Assembly: GCF_901411515.1 (NCBI RefSeq)
Contig: NZ_CABDUX010000001.1
Coordinates: 868,001 to 932,000 of the forward strand
DNA: 64,000 nucleotides
Direction of reading: 5' to 3'
From: Raoultibacter phocaeensis
GTDB lineage: Bacteria > Actinomycetota > Coriobacteriia > Coriobacteriales > Eggerthellaceae
The notes beneath the pieces were generated by a model. That model was given only the letters and a program-made list of their open reading frames with translations. It did no database searches and had not been told where the DNA came from. This document shows positions 39,859 through 50,227 of this stretch, in pieces; position 1 is the stretch's first letter; every line of letters starts with the position of its first letter. The position numbers and the translations under genes are program-made.

Positions 39859-40306
39859 GCCCTTCCTCTCTTCCAGCTTCCATGCTCGTCAGCATCAGTA
39901 TAGTACACTATAATAACCGCTGTTCACCCGTGTATTTCGGTGTGGTGAAACCGTGGTTTCCGTTCTCCACAGCAAGCTTTTCCCGCACACCGTTTCAACC
40001 TGCTTCGAAGGCTGTTTTCCACACTTTCCACCGCAAGAGGCGGTGGAAAAGAAAATTGGTTGGGAGCGGCGACCATCAAGCCGAGCCAAGGTGGCAGCAG
40101 CGTCACCATGTAATCAGGAGCACCTCGTATAGCTCAATGGACGGCAAACGGCAGTGCTGCACCCTTTCATAGCGCGATGCGGAAGAAAGGGGTTTGCCTG
40201 AATAGCTTTTTGAGCAGACATAAGAAGAAGATTGGCACCACAATAAGAAAGCGCCGGAGGTAGGTGAGCGACATGCCCATGCGCAACATCTCAGTTTCGA
40301 AAGATC
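39859..40306. other. Intergenic region upstream of dnaB
   Basis: No gene seen. Contains TTTTCCACA-type sequences and a hairpin TTTCCACCG/CGGTGGAAA around 40015-40052, resembling paired DnaA boxes upstream of the helicase gene. A tRNA-like string near 40128 is not a tRNA. Confidence 0.35.
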
Positions 40307-40343
40307 GAAGGGGTTCTCGAACTGCTGGTTCGAGAACCCCTTC
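40307..40343 (-). terminator. Strong hairpin downstream of rplI
   Basis: Perfect 16-bp stem GAAGGGGTTCTCGAAC with a five-base loop TGCTG, 51 bases after the rplI stop. No long T run on the minus strand, but the stability suggests the end of the rpsF-ssb-rpsR-rplI transcript. Confidence 0.7.
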
Positions 40344-40393
40344 GTATGAAATCTCTTACGTGCTGAAACTGCTGCCGTACACACAGCCAGTTT

Positions 40394-41047
40394 TTACTGC
40401 TTGTCCTCGGCTTCGACGAACTCGGCAGCGGTTTCGGCTGCTTCGGAGGCGGCTTGTGCATCGCCTGCAGCGTCAGCGTCTTCGATGCTCGCAGCGGCTT
40501 CTTCGACGATGGCGTCCTCGACGGCCTTGAGCTCTTCGCGAGCCTCGGCGTCATCGGCAGCCTCGACGGCTGCAGCGGCTTCCTCCGAGGGGATCTCGTC
40601 TTCGGCACCGCCGACGAACAGCTTCAGCGTCGTCTTGATATCGCGGTACAGCGAGATCGTAACCTCGTGCTCGCCTGCGGTCTTGATGGGAGCCTTGAGA
40701 TCGATGCGCTTTTTGTCGACATCGAGTCCGAGGCTCTCCTTGATCGCGTCGGCGATCATGACCGAGGTGACCGAGCCGAACAGCTGGCCCTCTTCGCCCA
40801 CCTTGGCAACAACTTTGACAACATTGCCTTCGATGGCCTTCTTGAACTCTTCAGCACCGCCGATACGAGTTTCCTCGCGCAGCTTGATGTTGTGCTTGCG
40901 CTGTTCGAGCTGTTTCAGGTTGCCCTTGGTAGCGGGAATAGCGATCTTCTGAGGATACAGGTAGTTGTTGGCGAATCCAGGGTTAACCTCGACGACGTCG
41001 CCTTCGCCTCCCTTACCCTTCAGTTCTTGGAGCAGAATAACTTTCAT
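40394..41047 (-). CDS. rplI: Ribosomal protein bL9 with acidic C-terminal extension
   Basis: 217 residues, whereas L9 is usually about 150. Residues 1-150 are ordinary L9 (MKVILLQELKGKGGEGDVVEVNPGFANNYLYPQKIA). The last 65 are Ala/Glu/Asp-rich low complexity (EEAAAAVEAADDAEAREEL ... FVEAEDKQ). Binds 23S rRNA near the L1 stalk base. Last gene of the rpsF cluster, 15 bases after rpsR. Confidence 0.95.
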   Translation of the reverse strand: MKVILLQELKGKGGEGDVVEVNPGFANNYLYPQKIAIPATKGNLKQLEQRKHNIKLREETRIGGAEEFKKAIEGNVVKVVAKVGEEGQLFGSVTSVMIADAIKESLGLDVDKKRIDLKAPIKTAGEHEVTISLYRDIKTTLKLFVGGAEDEIPSEEAAAAVEAADDAEAREELKAVEDAIVEEAAASIEDADAAGDAQAASEAAETAAEFVEAEDKQ

Positions 41048-41062
41048 CAGTTACCTCCTTGC

Positions 41063-41323
41063 CTAGCGGCTGCGGCGGTCGCCACGACCACTGACGGCAG
41101 GAACCGCGTACGGCATCAAAGCCATTTCGCGCGCGCGCTTTACGGCGGCGGCGATGTCGCGCTGGTGCTGGGTGCATGCACCGGTCACGCGACGAGGCTT
41201 GATTTTTCCGCGGTCAGTTACATATTTACGCAGCATCTGTGTGTCTTTGTAATCGATGTACTTGGCGTCTTCTTTGCAGAATTGGCAGTACTTACGACGA
41301 GGCTGCTTTGCGTAATCAGACAT
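41063..41323 (-). CDS. rpsR: Ribosomal protein bS18
   Basis: 86 residues. Contains [33 protein letters not shown] and [10 protein letters not shown]-like [27 protein letters not shown], diagnostic of S18; the N-terminal C-x2-C suggests the zinc-binding form. Partner of S6 (rpsF) in the small subunit platform. Lies 23 bases after ssb. Confidence 0.97.
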   Translation of the reverse strand: MSDYAKQPRRKYCQFCKEDAKYIDYKDTQMLRKYVTDRGKIKPRRVTGACTQHQRDIAAAVKRAREMALMPYAVPAVSGRGDRRSR

Positions 41324-41346
41324 TATACTAACCTCTTTCGTACCTA

Positions 41347-41802
41347 CTAGAACGGAATGTCTTCATCATAGACCGAAGAAGAGGCATCGACCATCGGGGC
41401 CGGGGCCGCCTGAGCGGGTGCGTACCCACCCGAGGAAGGCTGAGAACCGTACGACTGCGACTGACCGCCGCTATCGCGGCTCGACATGAACTCGAGCTCG
41501 TCGACGATCACCTCGATCTTGCTGCGTTTCTGTCCCTCGCGCTCCCATTGGCTCCACCGAAGCTTCCCCTCAATGGCCACCTTGGTGCCCTTCGTAAGGA
41601 AACGGTTGAGGCTTTCCGCCCGCGCACCGAACATGGTGCAGTCGATGAAGTTCGGGTAGTCCTCCCATTCGCCTGTCTGCTGGTTCTTGCGGCGGTCGTT
41701 GACCGCCACGCCGAAGCCGAGCACAGGAAGTCCCGAGGCCGTAGAACGCAGTTCGGGATCGCGTGTCAGGTTCCCGCTGATAATCACTCGGTTGATGCTC
41801 AT
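41347..41802 (-). CDS. ssb: Single-stranded DNA-binding protein
   Basis: 151 residues: OB fold ([19 protein letters not shown] ... FIDCTMFG ... [13 protein letters not shown]), a Gly/Gln/Ser/Pro-rich linker, and the conserved acidic tip DEDIPF that recruits repair and replication partners. Located between rpsF and rpsR as in most bacteria. Confidence 0.96.
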   Translation of the reverse strand: MSINRVIISGNLTRDPELRSTASGLPVLGFGVAVNDRRKNQQTGEWEDYPNFIDCTMFGARAESLNRFLTKGTKVAIEGKLRWSQWEREGQKRSKIEVIVDELEFMSSRDSGGQSQSYGSQPSSGGYAPAQAAPAPMVDASSSVYDEDIPF

Positions 41803-41866
41803 ATTCTTCCACCTCTTCTCATGCTTGACGGCATCGTATAAGATGCCGCCCGTGTCATTCGCTCAC

Positions 41867-42160
41867 TTAGTCGCGATCCGTACGCTTGACGATCATATGA
41901 CGCACGATAGCGTCGGTAATGCGCAGCACACGATCCAGTTCCGCGATATTCTCGGGTTCAGCATGGAAATCGACCAGGGTGTAATCACCATCAGTCAAAC
42001 CGTTGATCTCAAAAGCGAGTTTGCGCTTGCCCCATTCGTCAACGTTGTCGATAGCGCCATTGCCTGCGGCAATGGTGGTCTCAACGCGCTTCATGGTTGC
42101 GGCACGGGTTTCTTCGTCGATTGACGGAGACACAAAAAACAACAATTCATAAGCCTTCAT
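41867..42160 (-). CDS. rpsF: Ribosomal protein bS6
   Basis: 97 residues from ATG 42160, chosen because AGAGGAGGTGAGCTG gives a strong ribosome-binding site and the family starts MKAYELLFFVSPS. Binds S18 and 16S rRNA. First gene of the cluster rpsF-ssb-rpsR-rplI. The leader contains an 8-bp GC-rich hairpin (42186-42218) that might be the S6:S18 autoregulatory element; the match to that motif could not be tested. Confidence 0.95.
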   Translation of the reverse strand: MKAYELLFFVSPSIDEETRAATMKRVETTIAAGNGAIDNVDEWGKRKLAFEINGLTDGDYTLVDFHAEPENIAELDRVLRITDAIVRHMIVKRTDRD

Positions 42161-42233
42161 CAGCTCACCTCCTCTGGACTTTACGGCTTCGGGGCTGTTG
42201 AAGGCACGTACCCGAAGCAGGATTAGCCTGCAT

Positions 42234-42262
42234 ATTCTAGCAGAGGGGTTGTTGCCGCGCAA
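42234..42262 (-). promoter_or_regulatory. Promoter of the rpsF cluster
   Basis: -35 TTGCGC (42257-42262), 17-bp spacer, -10 TAGAAT (42234-42239), about 75 bases upstream of the rpsF start. Confidence 0.6.
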
Positions 42263-42630
42263 CAAATAAAACCCCTTGCAGATCGAGCGTCCATGCTTCG
42301 AACACACCTGACGAGCCGCGCGGTCCGCGCTTAACCCTTCGAGCTTGCAGCTATGGTACACCGCATGATGTCTGCTTTCGATCTGAAAAAAGCGTTCCGA
42401 ACCTCGCCCGAACCTTACACCTGAGCGAAGTGAACCTTACACGATTCGGAAGCGCGAGGGAGACGGAAGGGATTCGAGCAGGATGCGGGCGGGAAGCGCA
42501 AGGGAGGTGCGGGGGAAGTAAACTCCACACAATCTGGAAGCACGGACGAAACGTGAAGGGCACAAAGGTCCGTATAAAGTGCGATACCCGCCACGAGGGC
42601 GGGTATCTTCAAGCGGGTATTTCTGCAGCT
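42263..42630. other. Intergenic region between rpsF and the acidic-protein gene
   Basis: No gene. A related pair of short sequences (AACCTTACACGATTCGGAAGC near 42432 and AACTCCACACAATCTGGAAGC near 42521) occurs here. A 10-bp-stem hairpin at 42583-42607 (GATACCCGCC/GGCGGGTATC) follows the acidic-protein gene on the minus strand and is likely its terminator. Confidence 0.45.
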
Positions 42631-43164
42631 CTATTCCTCTTCACCGTCGACTTCGATTTCCTCGTCGAATTCTTCATCGAGGTACTTGTCGTCGATCTCT
42701 TCGTCACCGTATTCTTCGGCATCTTTGAGACCGGCCATGAAGTTCGGGGCGGCGCCGATGAATGCGGGATCGGCTTCGAACACCGGTTTGTCGTCGACGA
42801 TGTTGTACACGTAGCCAATCGCGTATCCCTCATCTTCGCCGGGAACCCCGCCTTCTGCAATGAGAGCGTCTTGGGTGCCCGCATCGGTTTCGACGTAACC
42901 GTCGTAGCAGAAGCCGTAAGCCTCGGCGCCGCGCGCGCCCTCGACGGTATGACGTGCGAACGCGAAGCATTCTTCGGCCGACTCGCCTGGATGGTTCTCG
43001 ATGAACAGGTTTTCCTTAACCACGAGCGCCGTGAACGGCACGACGTCGGCTCCCTGGTTCATCTTCTCCTTAGCCTCATCAAGGGTGAAGAGCAAAACCT
43101 TCTCGAGCGTTTCCGGGATCTCGGGGACCTCGGTTTCGCTGCTTTCAACAACGCGATCTACCAT
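42631..43164 (-). CDS. Conserved acidic hypothetical protein
   Basis: 177 residues, strongly acidic, with an Asp/Glu-rich tail (DEEIDDKYLDEEFDEEIEVDGEEE begins near residue 152). The ordered part contains VLLFTLDEAKEKMNQGADVVPFTALVVKENLFIENHPGES-type sequence. No signal peptide or membrane segment, so cytoplasmic. Not assigned to a known family. Single gene with its own hairpin terminator. Confidence 0.7.
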   Translation of the reverse strand: MVDRVVESSETEVPEIPETLEKVLLFTLDEAKEKMNQGADVVPFTALVVKENLFIENHPGESAEECFAFARHTVEGARGAEAYGFCYDGYVETDAGTQDALIAEGGVPGEDEGYAIGYVYNIVDDKPVFEADPAFIGAAPNFMAGLKDAEEYGDEEIDDKYLDEEFDEEIEVDGEEE

Positions 43165-43619
43165 GTGCGGCCTCTTATTCGTTCATCGTCTCCTCCCGGA
43201 GACTTTCAGCTCTGCGGATGTTGATCGTATTATGCCACAGTACGCGACGCGAGAACCAACGGTTGGGCGATTGTACGAGGACGGCACGGAAGCGGTTCGC
43301 GTAAAGCTCGTTCGAAGCAAACGCTTGATTCCGTTTGCAGAATGATGGGCGTCTCTTTTACCGCTAGCGCTTTATCCACATGGTTATGCAAAAGGGTTGT
43401 TCGAACGGTTTACCGCATACGCGAAAGGCAAAGACTCACAATCCCTTGCCAGGCGGCACGTTTCAAATGCCAGCCGGTAGAGATTTCGGCACGCCGCCCG
43501 CAAGACCATCCCCAACGATCCGGCGCGTCGCACGCAGCGTTTCTCGCTTCGAATTAACTACGGCTAGAAGGTAGACACACATTTTGGTCTATAAGTCCGA
43601 AGCCAGGGTTTCGGGTAAC
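43165..43619. other. Intergenic region with one perfect DnaA box
   Basis: No supported gene. TTATCCACA, a perfect DnaA box, lies at 43372-43380, about 16 kb from the origin. Confidence 0.45.
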
Positions 43620-43653
43620 AAAAAAGCGCCGGGCTCGATGGCCGCAGGCGCTC
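43620..43653 (-). terminator. Terminator after tRNA-Ser(CGA)
   Basis: GAGCGCC ... GGCGC hairpin followed by six T on the minus strand. Confidence 0.7.
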
Positions 43654-43665
43654 GTTTATTCGTGG

Positions 43666-43755
43666 CGGAGGGGCAGGGATTCGAACCCTGGTCACCGGGG
43701 TAACCGGTGAAACGGTTTTCGAGACCGCCGCATTCAACCGCTCTGCCACCCCTCC
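43666..43755 (-). tRNA. tRNA-Ser (anticodon CGA)
   Basis: 90-nt class II tRNA: acceptor GGAGGGG/CCCCTCC, long variable arm, T loop GGTTCGAATCC, anticodon stem-loop around CTCGAAAA with anticodon CGA. The CCA end is encoded (43663-43665). Reads UCG codons. Confidence 0.95.
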
Positions 43756-43895
43756 GCATGGGGCAGGCCGCCTCGGTTTATGAGCCGACCTTCAAGGCTT
43801 CGGCAGACCGCCGTCGCCGACGTTCTGCCAGGCGGCTTTCGCCACCTTAGGTGCATGCACCCTATGATCACGCGCCGAAGCGCGGGTTCAACTGG

Positions 43896-43984
<89 letters not shown>

Positions 43985-44058
43985 AGTGAGTCGCTGGGCC
44001 GCATCCGCATGGCTTTCAGAACCCGTAAAAGCAGCAGCGGATACGTAGTATACATCAG

Positions 44059-44874
44059 CTAGTATTCGCTCACAAGCGAATAATACCCATCCCTCCGCCG
44101 AATCTGCAAAGGTACCTCGAATAGAGCGGTCATCGTTTCGTCGGTAAGTAGGCTCTCTTTCGGCCCGTCGGCAAATACCGTGCCGTTTTTCAGCAACACG
44201 AGCCTCGAAATCTCGGGGATGATGTCTTCGGGATAATGAGTAACGAGCACGATCGATTTGCCCGCCGCAGTGAGCGTTCGCATGCTCTGCCTGATGTGAT
44301 ACATGCCTTCGGGGTCAAGCCCCGTGCACGGTTCGTCGAGCACGAGCACATCGGGATCGTGCACGAGAGCGCGTGCGAACAGGACACGTCTGGCTTGGCC
44401 CGTTGAAAGTGTTTTGATATCGCGTTCGGCAAGATCGCCCACACCCATAAGGTCCATCGCGCGAATCGCCTGTTCCCTCGACTGATCGGTTACTTCGCAA
44501 TGAGGCAACACCCCGAGCGTGCCGAACAAGCCGCCGCATACGACCTCTATCGCCGGCAGATGTACGGTTATCTGATCCTGCATGGTCGACGAGACCACAC
44601 CGATACACTGCTTGATCTCGGTCAAAAGCACGCGCTCGCTTCCGCGAAACAGAATCGGCGGCTCTTCGCGATGAAGCGGAAATACCTCTCGTGTGATGAG
44701 CTTGATGAACGTCGATTTACCCGACCCGTTCGGCCCGAGCACGGCGATGTTCTCTCTCTCGTGCAGCGTGAACGAATCGATGGAGAGGATGGGGTTGCCC
44801 GAACGAACAACAACCGCCCCTGTAAACTGCAGGAGCGGTTGCTTTGCGTTCTTGTGTGCGTCGTCGCGCTTCAC
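44059..44874 (-). CDS. ABC transporter-type ATP-binding protein
   Basis: 271 residues, one nucleotide-binding domain: Walker A GPNGSGKST, Q loop region near MQDQITVHLP, signature LSTGQARRVLFARAL, Walker B VLVLDEPCTGLD and switch His in LVTHYPEDI. It resembles the YlmA/ModF-like group of free-standing ATPases. No permease gene is adjacent, so substrate and partner are unknown. It ends about 75 bases from the tRNA-Ser pair and starts 19 bases after the upstream lipoprotein gene. Confidence 0.88.
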   Translation of the reverse strand: MKRDDAHKNAKQPLLQFTGAVVVRSGNPILSIDSFTLHERENIAVLGPNGSGKSTFIKLITREVFPLHREEPPILFRGSERVLLTEIKQCIGVVSSTMQDQITVHLPAIEVVCGGLFGTLGVLPHCEVTDQSREQAIRAMDLMGVGDLAERDIKTLSTGQARRVLFARALVHDPDVLVLDEPCTGLDPEGMYHIRQSMRTLTAAGKSIVLVTHYPEDIIPEISRLVLLKNGTVFADGPKESLLTDETMTALFEVPLQIRRRDGYYSLVSEY

Positions 44875-44892
44875 CGGATTGTCGGATGCGCG

Positions 44893-46170
44893 TTAGACGG
44901 CTTCGGCGGGCTGCTGGTTGCCAGAAGCGCCCTCGCCAGAATCCGTTCCGCCCTCAGCCGAGCCTTCGCTTCCGTCAGCGGTGTCGGACGGCGTATCGGA
45001 TCCTTCGCCGCCGTCGGCCGCGTTCGCATCGGCACCGTCGGCCGAGCCATCGGCCGAGCCGTCGGCAGCGTCTGCCCCGTCGGTCGAACCGTCGCCCGCG
45101 TCGGTGCCGCCTTCGGTTCCGTCGGTCGCGCCTTCGTCGGTTCCCTCGTCAGTCTGGTACTTCGACATGTCGATGTTGTACGGAACGCTCTCGGGCATGG
45201 GATTGATCACGATGTCGGCTTCCTCCTTGTAGGTGGTAAACCACTCGTTGAACTTCTGCTGCTCAAGCGTCGCGCGAACGCTGTCGAGGATCTCGGTCGG
45301 AACCTGATCGGTGCTCGTCAAACCCTCTTCGGGCACTTCGAAGATATCGGTGCATTTGATGATGTGCCACCCGTATTGGCTCTCGACCAGTCCGCTGACC
45401 TGATCCTTGTCGAGCTCGCTGAGCGCAGTGGTGTACTCAGAGATGAGCGAACTCATCTTATCCCAGCCCACATCACCATCCTTCTCGGCGGTGCCAGAAT
45501 CCTGCGAGTACTCTTTCACCGCTTCAACGAAATCGAGCTCGCCCGAGTTGATCTTATCGAGCACTTCCTGTGCGGTTGCTTCATCTTCTGCGTTGAAGAG
45601 GATGTGGGAAGAGCGGCGCGCGCCGTCGTACATCGCGCTGTACTCGAACAGTTCCTCATCGGTTGGTGCGTTGGTTTCTGCAATGGCTTCTTTGAGCGCC
45701 TGCTCGGTCAAAGCGAGTTCGACCGACGAGCGGTACGCCTCTTCGGTTGTTCCCGCGTCGGTCAAGGCCTGCTGCCACGCTTCGTCGGAATCGTACTTGC
45801 CCCGCATGCTGCTGATGACTTCTTCGATTTTCTCGGTGCTCACTTCGGCGTTGTTTTCTTTCGCGCCCTGTTTCACGAGCTCCTGGCTTGCGTAGTAATC
45901 GATAACCTGCTCGCGCACCGTTTCGGGAGTCATATCGCCCGAAGCGAGCCACTCGCCCCATTTATCTTCGGTGTCAAGCGATTTCGAAGCGCGGAACGAT
46001 TGGATGTACGTGGTAACGGTATCTTCGGCGATCTCGGTTCCGTTGACGGTTGCCGCCGTGCCGCCAGTGAGTCCGCTCGGATTGGAATCGGAACAGGCGG
46101 CGAGGCCGAATATGCATGCAGAGGCGATGCCCGCTGCGCAGACGAACCTGGCTAATGTAGATGCTCTCAT
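44893..46170 (-). CDS. PrsA/SurA-like peptidyl-prolyl isomerase lipoprotein
   Basis: 425 residues from ATG 46170 (GGAAGGTACT upstream; lipobox LAAC at about 23-26). SurA-N-like helical region (ATVNGTEIAEDTVTTYIQSFRAS), then a parvulin domain (SSHILFNAEDEATAQEVLDKI ... SQDSGTAEKDGDVGW ... QYGWHIIKCTDIFE). The last 80 residues are Asp/Gly/Ala/Glu/Ser low complexity. Acts outside the membrane on folding of secreted proteins, which fits a genome with many large exported proteins. Confidence 0.9.
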   Translation of the reverse strand: MRASTLARFVCAAGIASACIFGLAACSDSNPSGLTGGTAATVNGTEIAEDTVTTYIQSFRASKSLDTEDKWGEWLASGDMTPETVREQVIDYYASQELVKQGAKENNAEVSTEKIEEVISSMRGKYDSDEAWQQALTDAGTTEEAYRSSVELALTEQALKEAIAETNAPTDEELFEYSAMYDGARRSSHILFNAEDEATAQEVLDKINSGELDFVEAVKEYSQDSGTAEKDGDVGWDKMSSLISEYTTALSELDKDQVSGLVESQYGWHIIKCTDIFEVPEEGLTSTDQVPTEILDSVRATLEQQKFNEWFTTYKEEADIVINPMPESVPYNIDMSKYQTDEGTDEGATDGTEGGTDAGDGSTDGADAADGSADGSADGADANAADGGEGSDTPSDTADGSEGSAEGGTDSGEGASGNQQPAEAV

Positions 46171-46430
46171 AGTACCTTCCCTCTTACATGCCCATCGGCA
46201 TGGATGGTTTGTTAGCATCAGCTATTTTCGCACAGCGCTCTACAGGGGCAGAAGCCCTGCACAAGAAGCCCATCTTCGATTCTCATACCCTGTATACAGG
46301 TATGGCGCGCGACATGCGGGGCACGGATGCACGCATTCCGATGGGAAAGCGTCGCACCAGTTCAGGTACTTGTATATAAAAAGCAGTCAGATGGTTCGGC
46401 GAGACAGTCGCAGAAACCGCCAATACAGGC
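46171..46430. other. Intergenic region with near-palindrome at 46284-46304
   Basis: No gene. CATACC-C-TGTATACA-GGTATG is an almost perfect 21-bp palindrome about 115 bases upstream of the lipoprotein gene; it could be an operator overlapping a promoter. Confidence 0.45.
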
Positions 46431-46458
46431 AAGCCGTACTCCAGCTGAAGTACGGCTT
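46431..46458 (-). terminator. Hairpin downstream of typA
   Basis: Perfect 10-bp stem AAGCCGTACT/AGTACGGCTT with eight-base loop, about 80 bases after the typA stop. No T run. Confidence 0.5.
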
Positions 46459-46540
46459 GATGAAGTACCGCGTTTAAATGCAGAACGAGCCCGCATCGCA
46501 GACCCGTTCCCAAAAAACCAGTTTCGCTCAGGGGTTCGCG

Positions 46541-48352
<1,812 letters not shown>

Positions 48353-48492
48353 GCTGCTTCTTTCTATCGTCTGAACCGATGGTTCTGGTTACCGTGAGGA
48401 AAAGCGCCTGGAAGGGCGCAAGTGGAATCGAAGCGGGCGATGGATCGAGGCTCAATGGCTGCGATCCCGTGCGAGGTGCCCGAGGTTGCCCG

Positions 48493-49059
48493 TTAGAGGT
48501 CGTCGAGTTCTCCCATGATGCGGCGCTGCTCCGCGTTGAGTTCCTGGATGTGCTCGTCGAGGTTGTTGAGCGTGCGCTGCGCCGACACGATCGAAACGAT
48601 GCCCCAGACCGCTGCCGCCGAGGCGATGGCTGCCACGACGCCGAACAGTCCGAAAGGCCTGCGACCGGTGAACAAGGCGACGATGCCGCCGATGACGGTC
48701 ATGAGGATGCCGTTTCGACGCTCATCGAGCACGACATCGCGTTGGGCGACCAACTGAACGCGCGCTGCGGCGATGCCCGCAAGCCGAGCCTCGAGTTGGC
48801 TTTCTGCCGAATAGCCCGAGCTGCGCTGCGATGGGGAACCACTTGCGCGAGCGCCCCTCGCCCCTTTGCCGCTTGTCAGATACTCATATGCTTCCTGCAG
48901 GTTCTTGAACTGCTCGGTAGCGCGCTCTTGCAGCTTCTTGTTCGTGGCGAAGCGATCCGGGTGAAGGATCTGCGCGGTTTCCTTATATGCGGTTTTGATA
49001 TCGTCGACGGTAGCATCTTCGTCGAGTCCGAGGATGCGCAACGCTTCAAGCCGGTTCAT
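48493..49059 (-). CDS. J-domain membrane protein
   Basis: 188 residues. N-terminal J domain (about 1-62) with the essential HPD motif (LHPDRFATNKKLQERATEQFKNLQEAYEYL), a Ser/Gly linker, and two hydrophobic segments (ILMTVIGGIVALFTG and LFGVVAAIASAAAVWGIVSIV). It ends in a short coiled coil. Likely recruits DnaK to the inner membrane face. No Gly/Phe or zinc-finger domain, so it is not DnaJ itself. Confidence 0.85.
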   Translation of the reverse strand: MNRLEALRILGLDEDATVDDIKTAYKETAQILHPDRFATNKKLQERATEQFKNLQEAYEYLTSGKGARGARASGSPSQRSSGYSAESQLEARLAGIAAARVQLVAQRDVVLDERRNGILMTVIGGIVALFTGRRPFGLFGVVAAIASAAAVWGIVSIVSAQRTLNNLDEHIQELNAEQRRIMGELDDL

Positions 49060-49163
49060 TCAGTATCCTGTAGTCGCTCAGCGGTTAGGTGCAGAAGGTA
49101 TCTTACCACGCCTGACAACCCGCGAATCGACAAGGAACGCCCAACGCAGCTTCCGCACAACGA

Positions 49164-49214
49164 GGGAACACAGAGGAACACAGAGGGAACACAGAGGGAC
49201 GGTCCTTCTGTGTT
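49164..49214. repeat. REP-like intergenic repeat
   Basis: GGAACACAGAG-type units three times in tandem, then GGGACGGTCCTTCTGTGTT, which can fold back on the units. Sequences of this form (ACACAGAGGGACGGTCC...TGTGT) are, as I recall, common dispersed elements in gut bacterial genomes and are mobilised by REP-associated transposases. None is in this window. Confidence 0.5.
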
Positions 49215-49321
49215 GCTTTAGTCCCGTTCGTCGCGGGTTCCGCACAAAGCATGAAAGGCTGATCGCGTACGGGAGCCGAAATACGATCAAAACACGATCA
49301 CCTCCGTATCGATTTTAAGCC

Positions 49322-49350
49322 TTGGAAACACTATCGTATTCCCTTATAAT
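49322..49350 (+). promoter_or_regulatory. Consensus promoter for a putative antisense RNA
   Basis: -35 TTGGAA (49322-49327), 17-bp spacer, perfect -10 TATAAT (49345-49350) on the plus strand. No plus-strand gene follows with a ribosome-binding site. Transcription would start near 49357 and run into the 3' end of the small membrane-peptide gene on the other strand. Confidence 0.7.
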
Positions 49351-49357
49351 GACGGTC

Positions 49358-49390
49358 GAGCCGCACGGAGGGGAATACTCCGCACGGCTC
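49358..49390 (-). terminator. 13-bp-stem hairpin at the 3' end of the small membrane-peptide mRNA
   Basis: On the minus-strand RNA the stem pairs fully with two G-U pairs. On the plus strand the same positions are C-A mismatches, indicating selection for the minus-strand RNA. It lies 25 bases past the stop of the 42-aa ORF and within the region the plus-strand promoter would transcribe. Confidence 0.55.
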
Positions 49391-49414
49391 TCGGATCGCT
49401 TCGGCGGTTCGGGC

Positions 49415-49543
49415 TTATTTTTGGGGCTCCTTGTCCGATTGGTCGTCGGACGGGAGCTTTTCAATTTTGTCGATGACAAAGTCAACGACCCGCATGACAA
49501 GCTCGATAAGAGCGATGATCAAAACCCAAACGTCAGCCGTCAT
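49415..49543 (-). CDS. 42-aa single-transmembrane peptide, candidate type I toxin
   Basis: ATG 49543 to TAA 49415, preceded by AAGGGGGGTGG as ribosome-binding sequence. Peptide: short polar start, hydrophobic segment VWVLIIALIELVMRVVDFVI, then a charged tail KIEKLPSDDQSDKEPQK. Size and layout are those of type I toxins (TxpA/BsrG/Fst-like membrane peptides). A consensus promoter on the opposite strand would make an RNA covering its 3' end, the usual antitoxin arrangement. No sequence family could be named; an ordinary small membrane protein is the alternative. Confidence 0.6.
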   Translation of the reverse strand: MTADVWVLIIALIELVMRVVDFVIDKIEKLPSDDQSDKEPQK

Positions 49544-49788
49544 AGGAACCACCCCCCTTCTGCTTTAAAGATCAGAAATGGTCGTGAGGGGGAGTGCGCC
49601 CTATGCCGCCTAAGCTTCCTACGGGGTATCTTAGCGGGCGCGTCTTGCACTTCGAAGAAACCAAAGAGACGCGAAGTTTACGCAGATGTTGCACGTAAGG
49701 GAATCAAGCATTACGGAGATTCGACTGCATTCGTACGCAAATCGCCTGCAAAACGAAACATGCAGGAACTCGCAGCGAATCGAAAGAC
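49544..49788. other. Stretch between small peptide gene and tRNA-Ala
   Basis: About 245 bases without a recognised gene. A short plus-strand frame (ending ...RKGIKHYGDSTAFVRKSPAKRN) has no start signal and runs into the tRNA, so I do not call it. Confidence 0.35.
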
Positions 49789-49819
49789 AAAAAAAGCAGG
49801 TACGCTGTCGTACCTGCTT
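49789..49819 (-). terminator. Terminator after tRNA-Ala
   Basis: AAGCAGGTACG/CGTACCTGCTT hairpin with loop of four bases and a run of seven T on the minus strand. Confidence 0.85.
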
Positions 49820-49831
49820 GGTCGTTCATGG

Positions 49832-49904
49832 TGGAGCTTAGGGGGATCGAACCCCTGACCTCAGGCTTGCAAAGCCCGCGCTCTCCCAGCTGAGCTAAAG
49901 CCCC
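49832..49904 (-). tRNA. tRNA-Ala (anticodon TGC)
   Basis: 73-nt tRNA: acceptor GGGGCTT/AAGCTCC, D arm AGCTCAGCTGGGAGAGC, anticodon loop CTTGCAA, T loop GGTTCGATCC. CCA encoded (49829-49831). Confidence 0.96.
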
Positions 49905-49967
49905 ACGTGTGAATCCCGAACACATCGGGTGGCGCTGGGCGCCGTGCACGTTTTTCGGTTCTCATTA

Positions 49968-50011
49968 ATAAACGCTCCACCGGCAAACTCGGCTCACGGT
50001 GGAGCGTTTAT
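49968..50011 (-). terminator. Hairpin between tRNA-Ile and tRNA-Ala
   Basis: Perfect 15-bp stem ATAAACGCTCCACCG around a 14-base loop, 13 bases after tRNA-Ile in the direction of transcription. Either a terminator or a processing signal. Confidence 0.65.
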
Positions 50012-50023
50012 CGCAAAAAATGG

Positions 50024-50097
<74 letters not shown>

Positions 50098-50227
50098 GAA
50101 AAAAAGTGCCTGAACACTGTATAACAAGTCGAGTTATCAGGTCAAGAACTTTTTTCTGATACTATACTATCATGGTTTCGGGCGAATACAAGCCCAGCTA
50201 CCCATACCGTTACCACCCGGAGGTGCC

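Noticed and set aside
40120-40170. tRNA-like string near TATAGCTCAATGGA upstream of dnaB
   Set aside because: Only the D-arm resembles a tRNA; no anticodon stem or T arm follows.
49600-49860. Possible small plus-strand gene before tRNA-Ala
   Set aside because: No start signal, runs through a terminator hairpin and into the tRNA.
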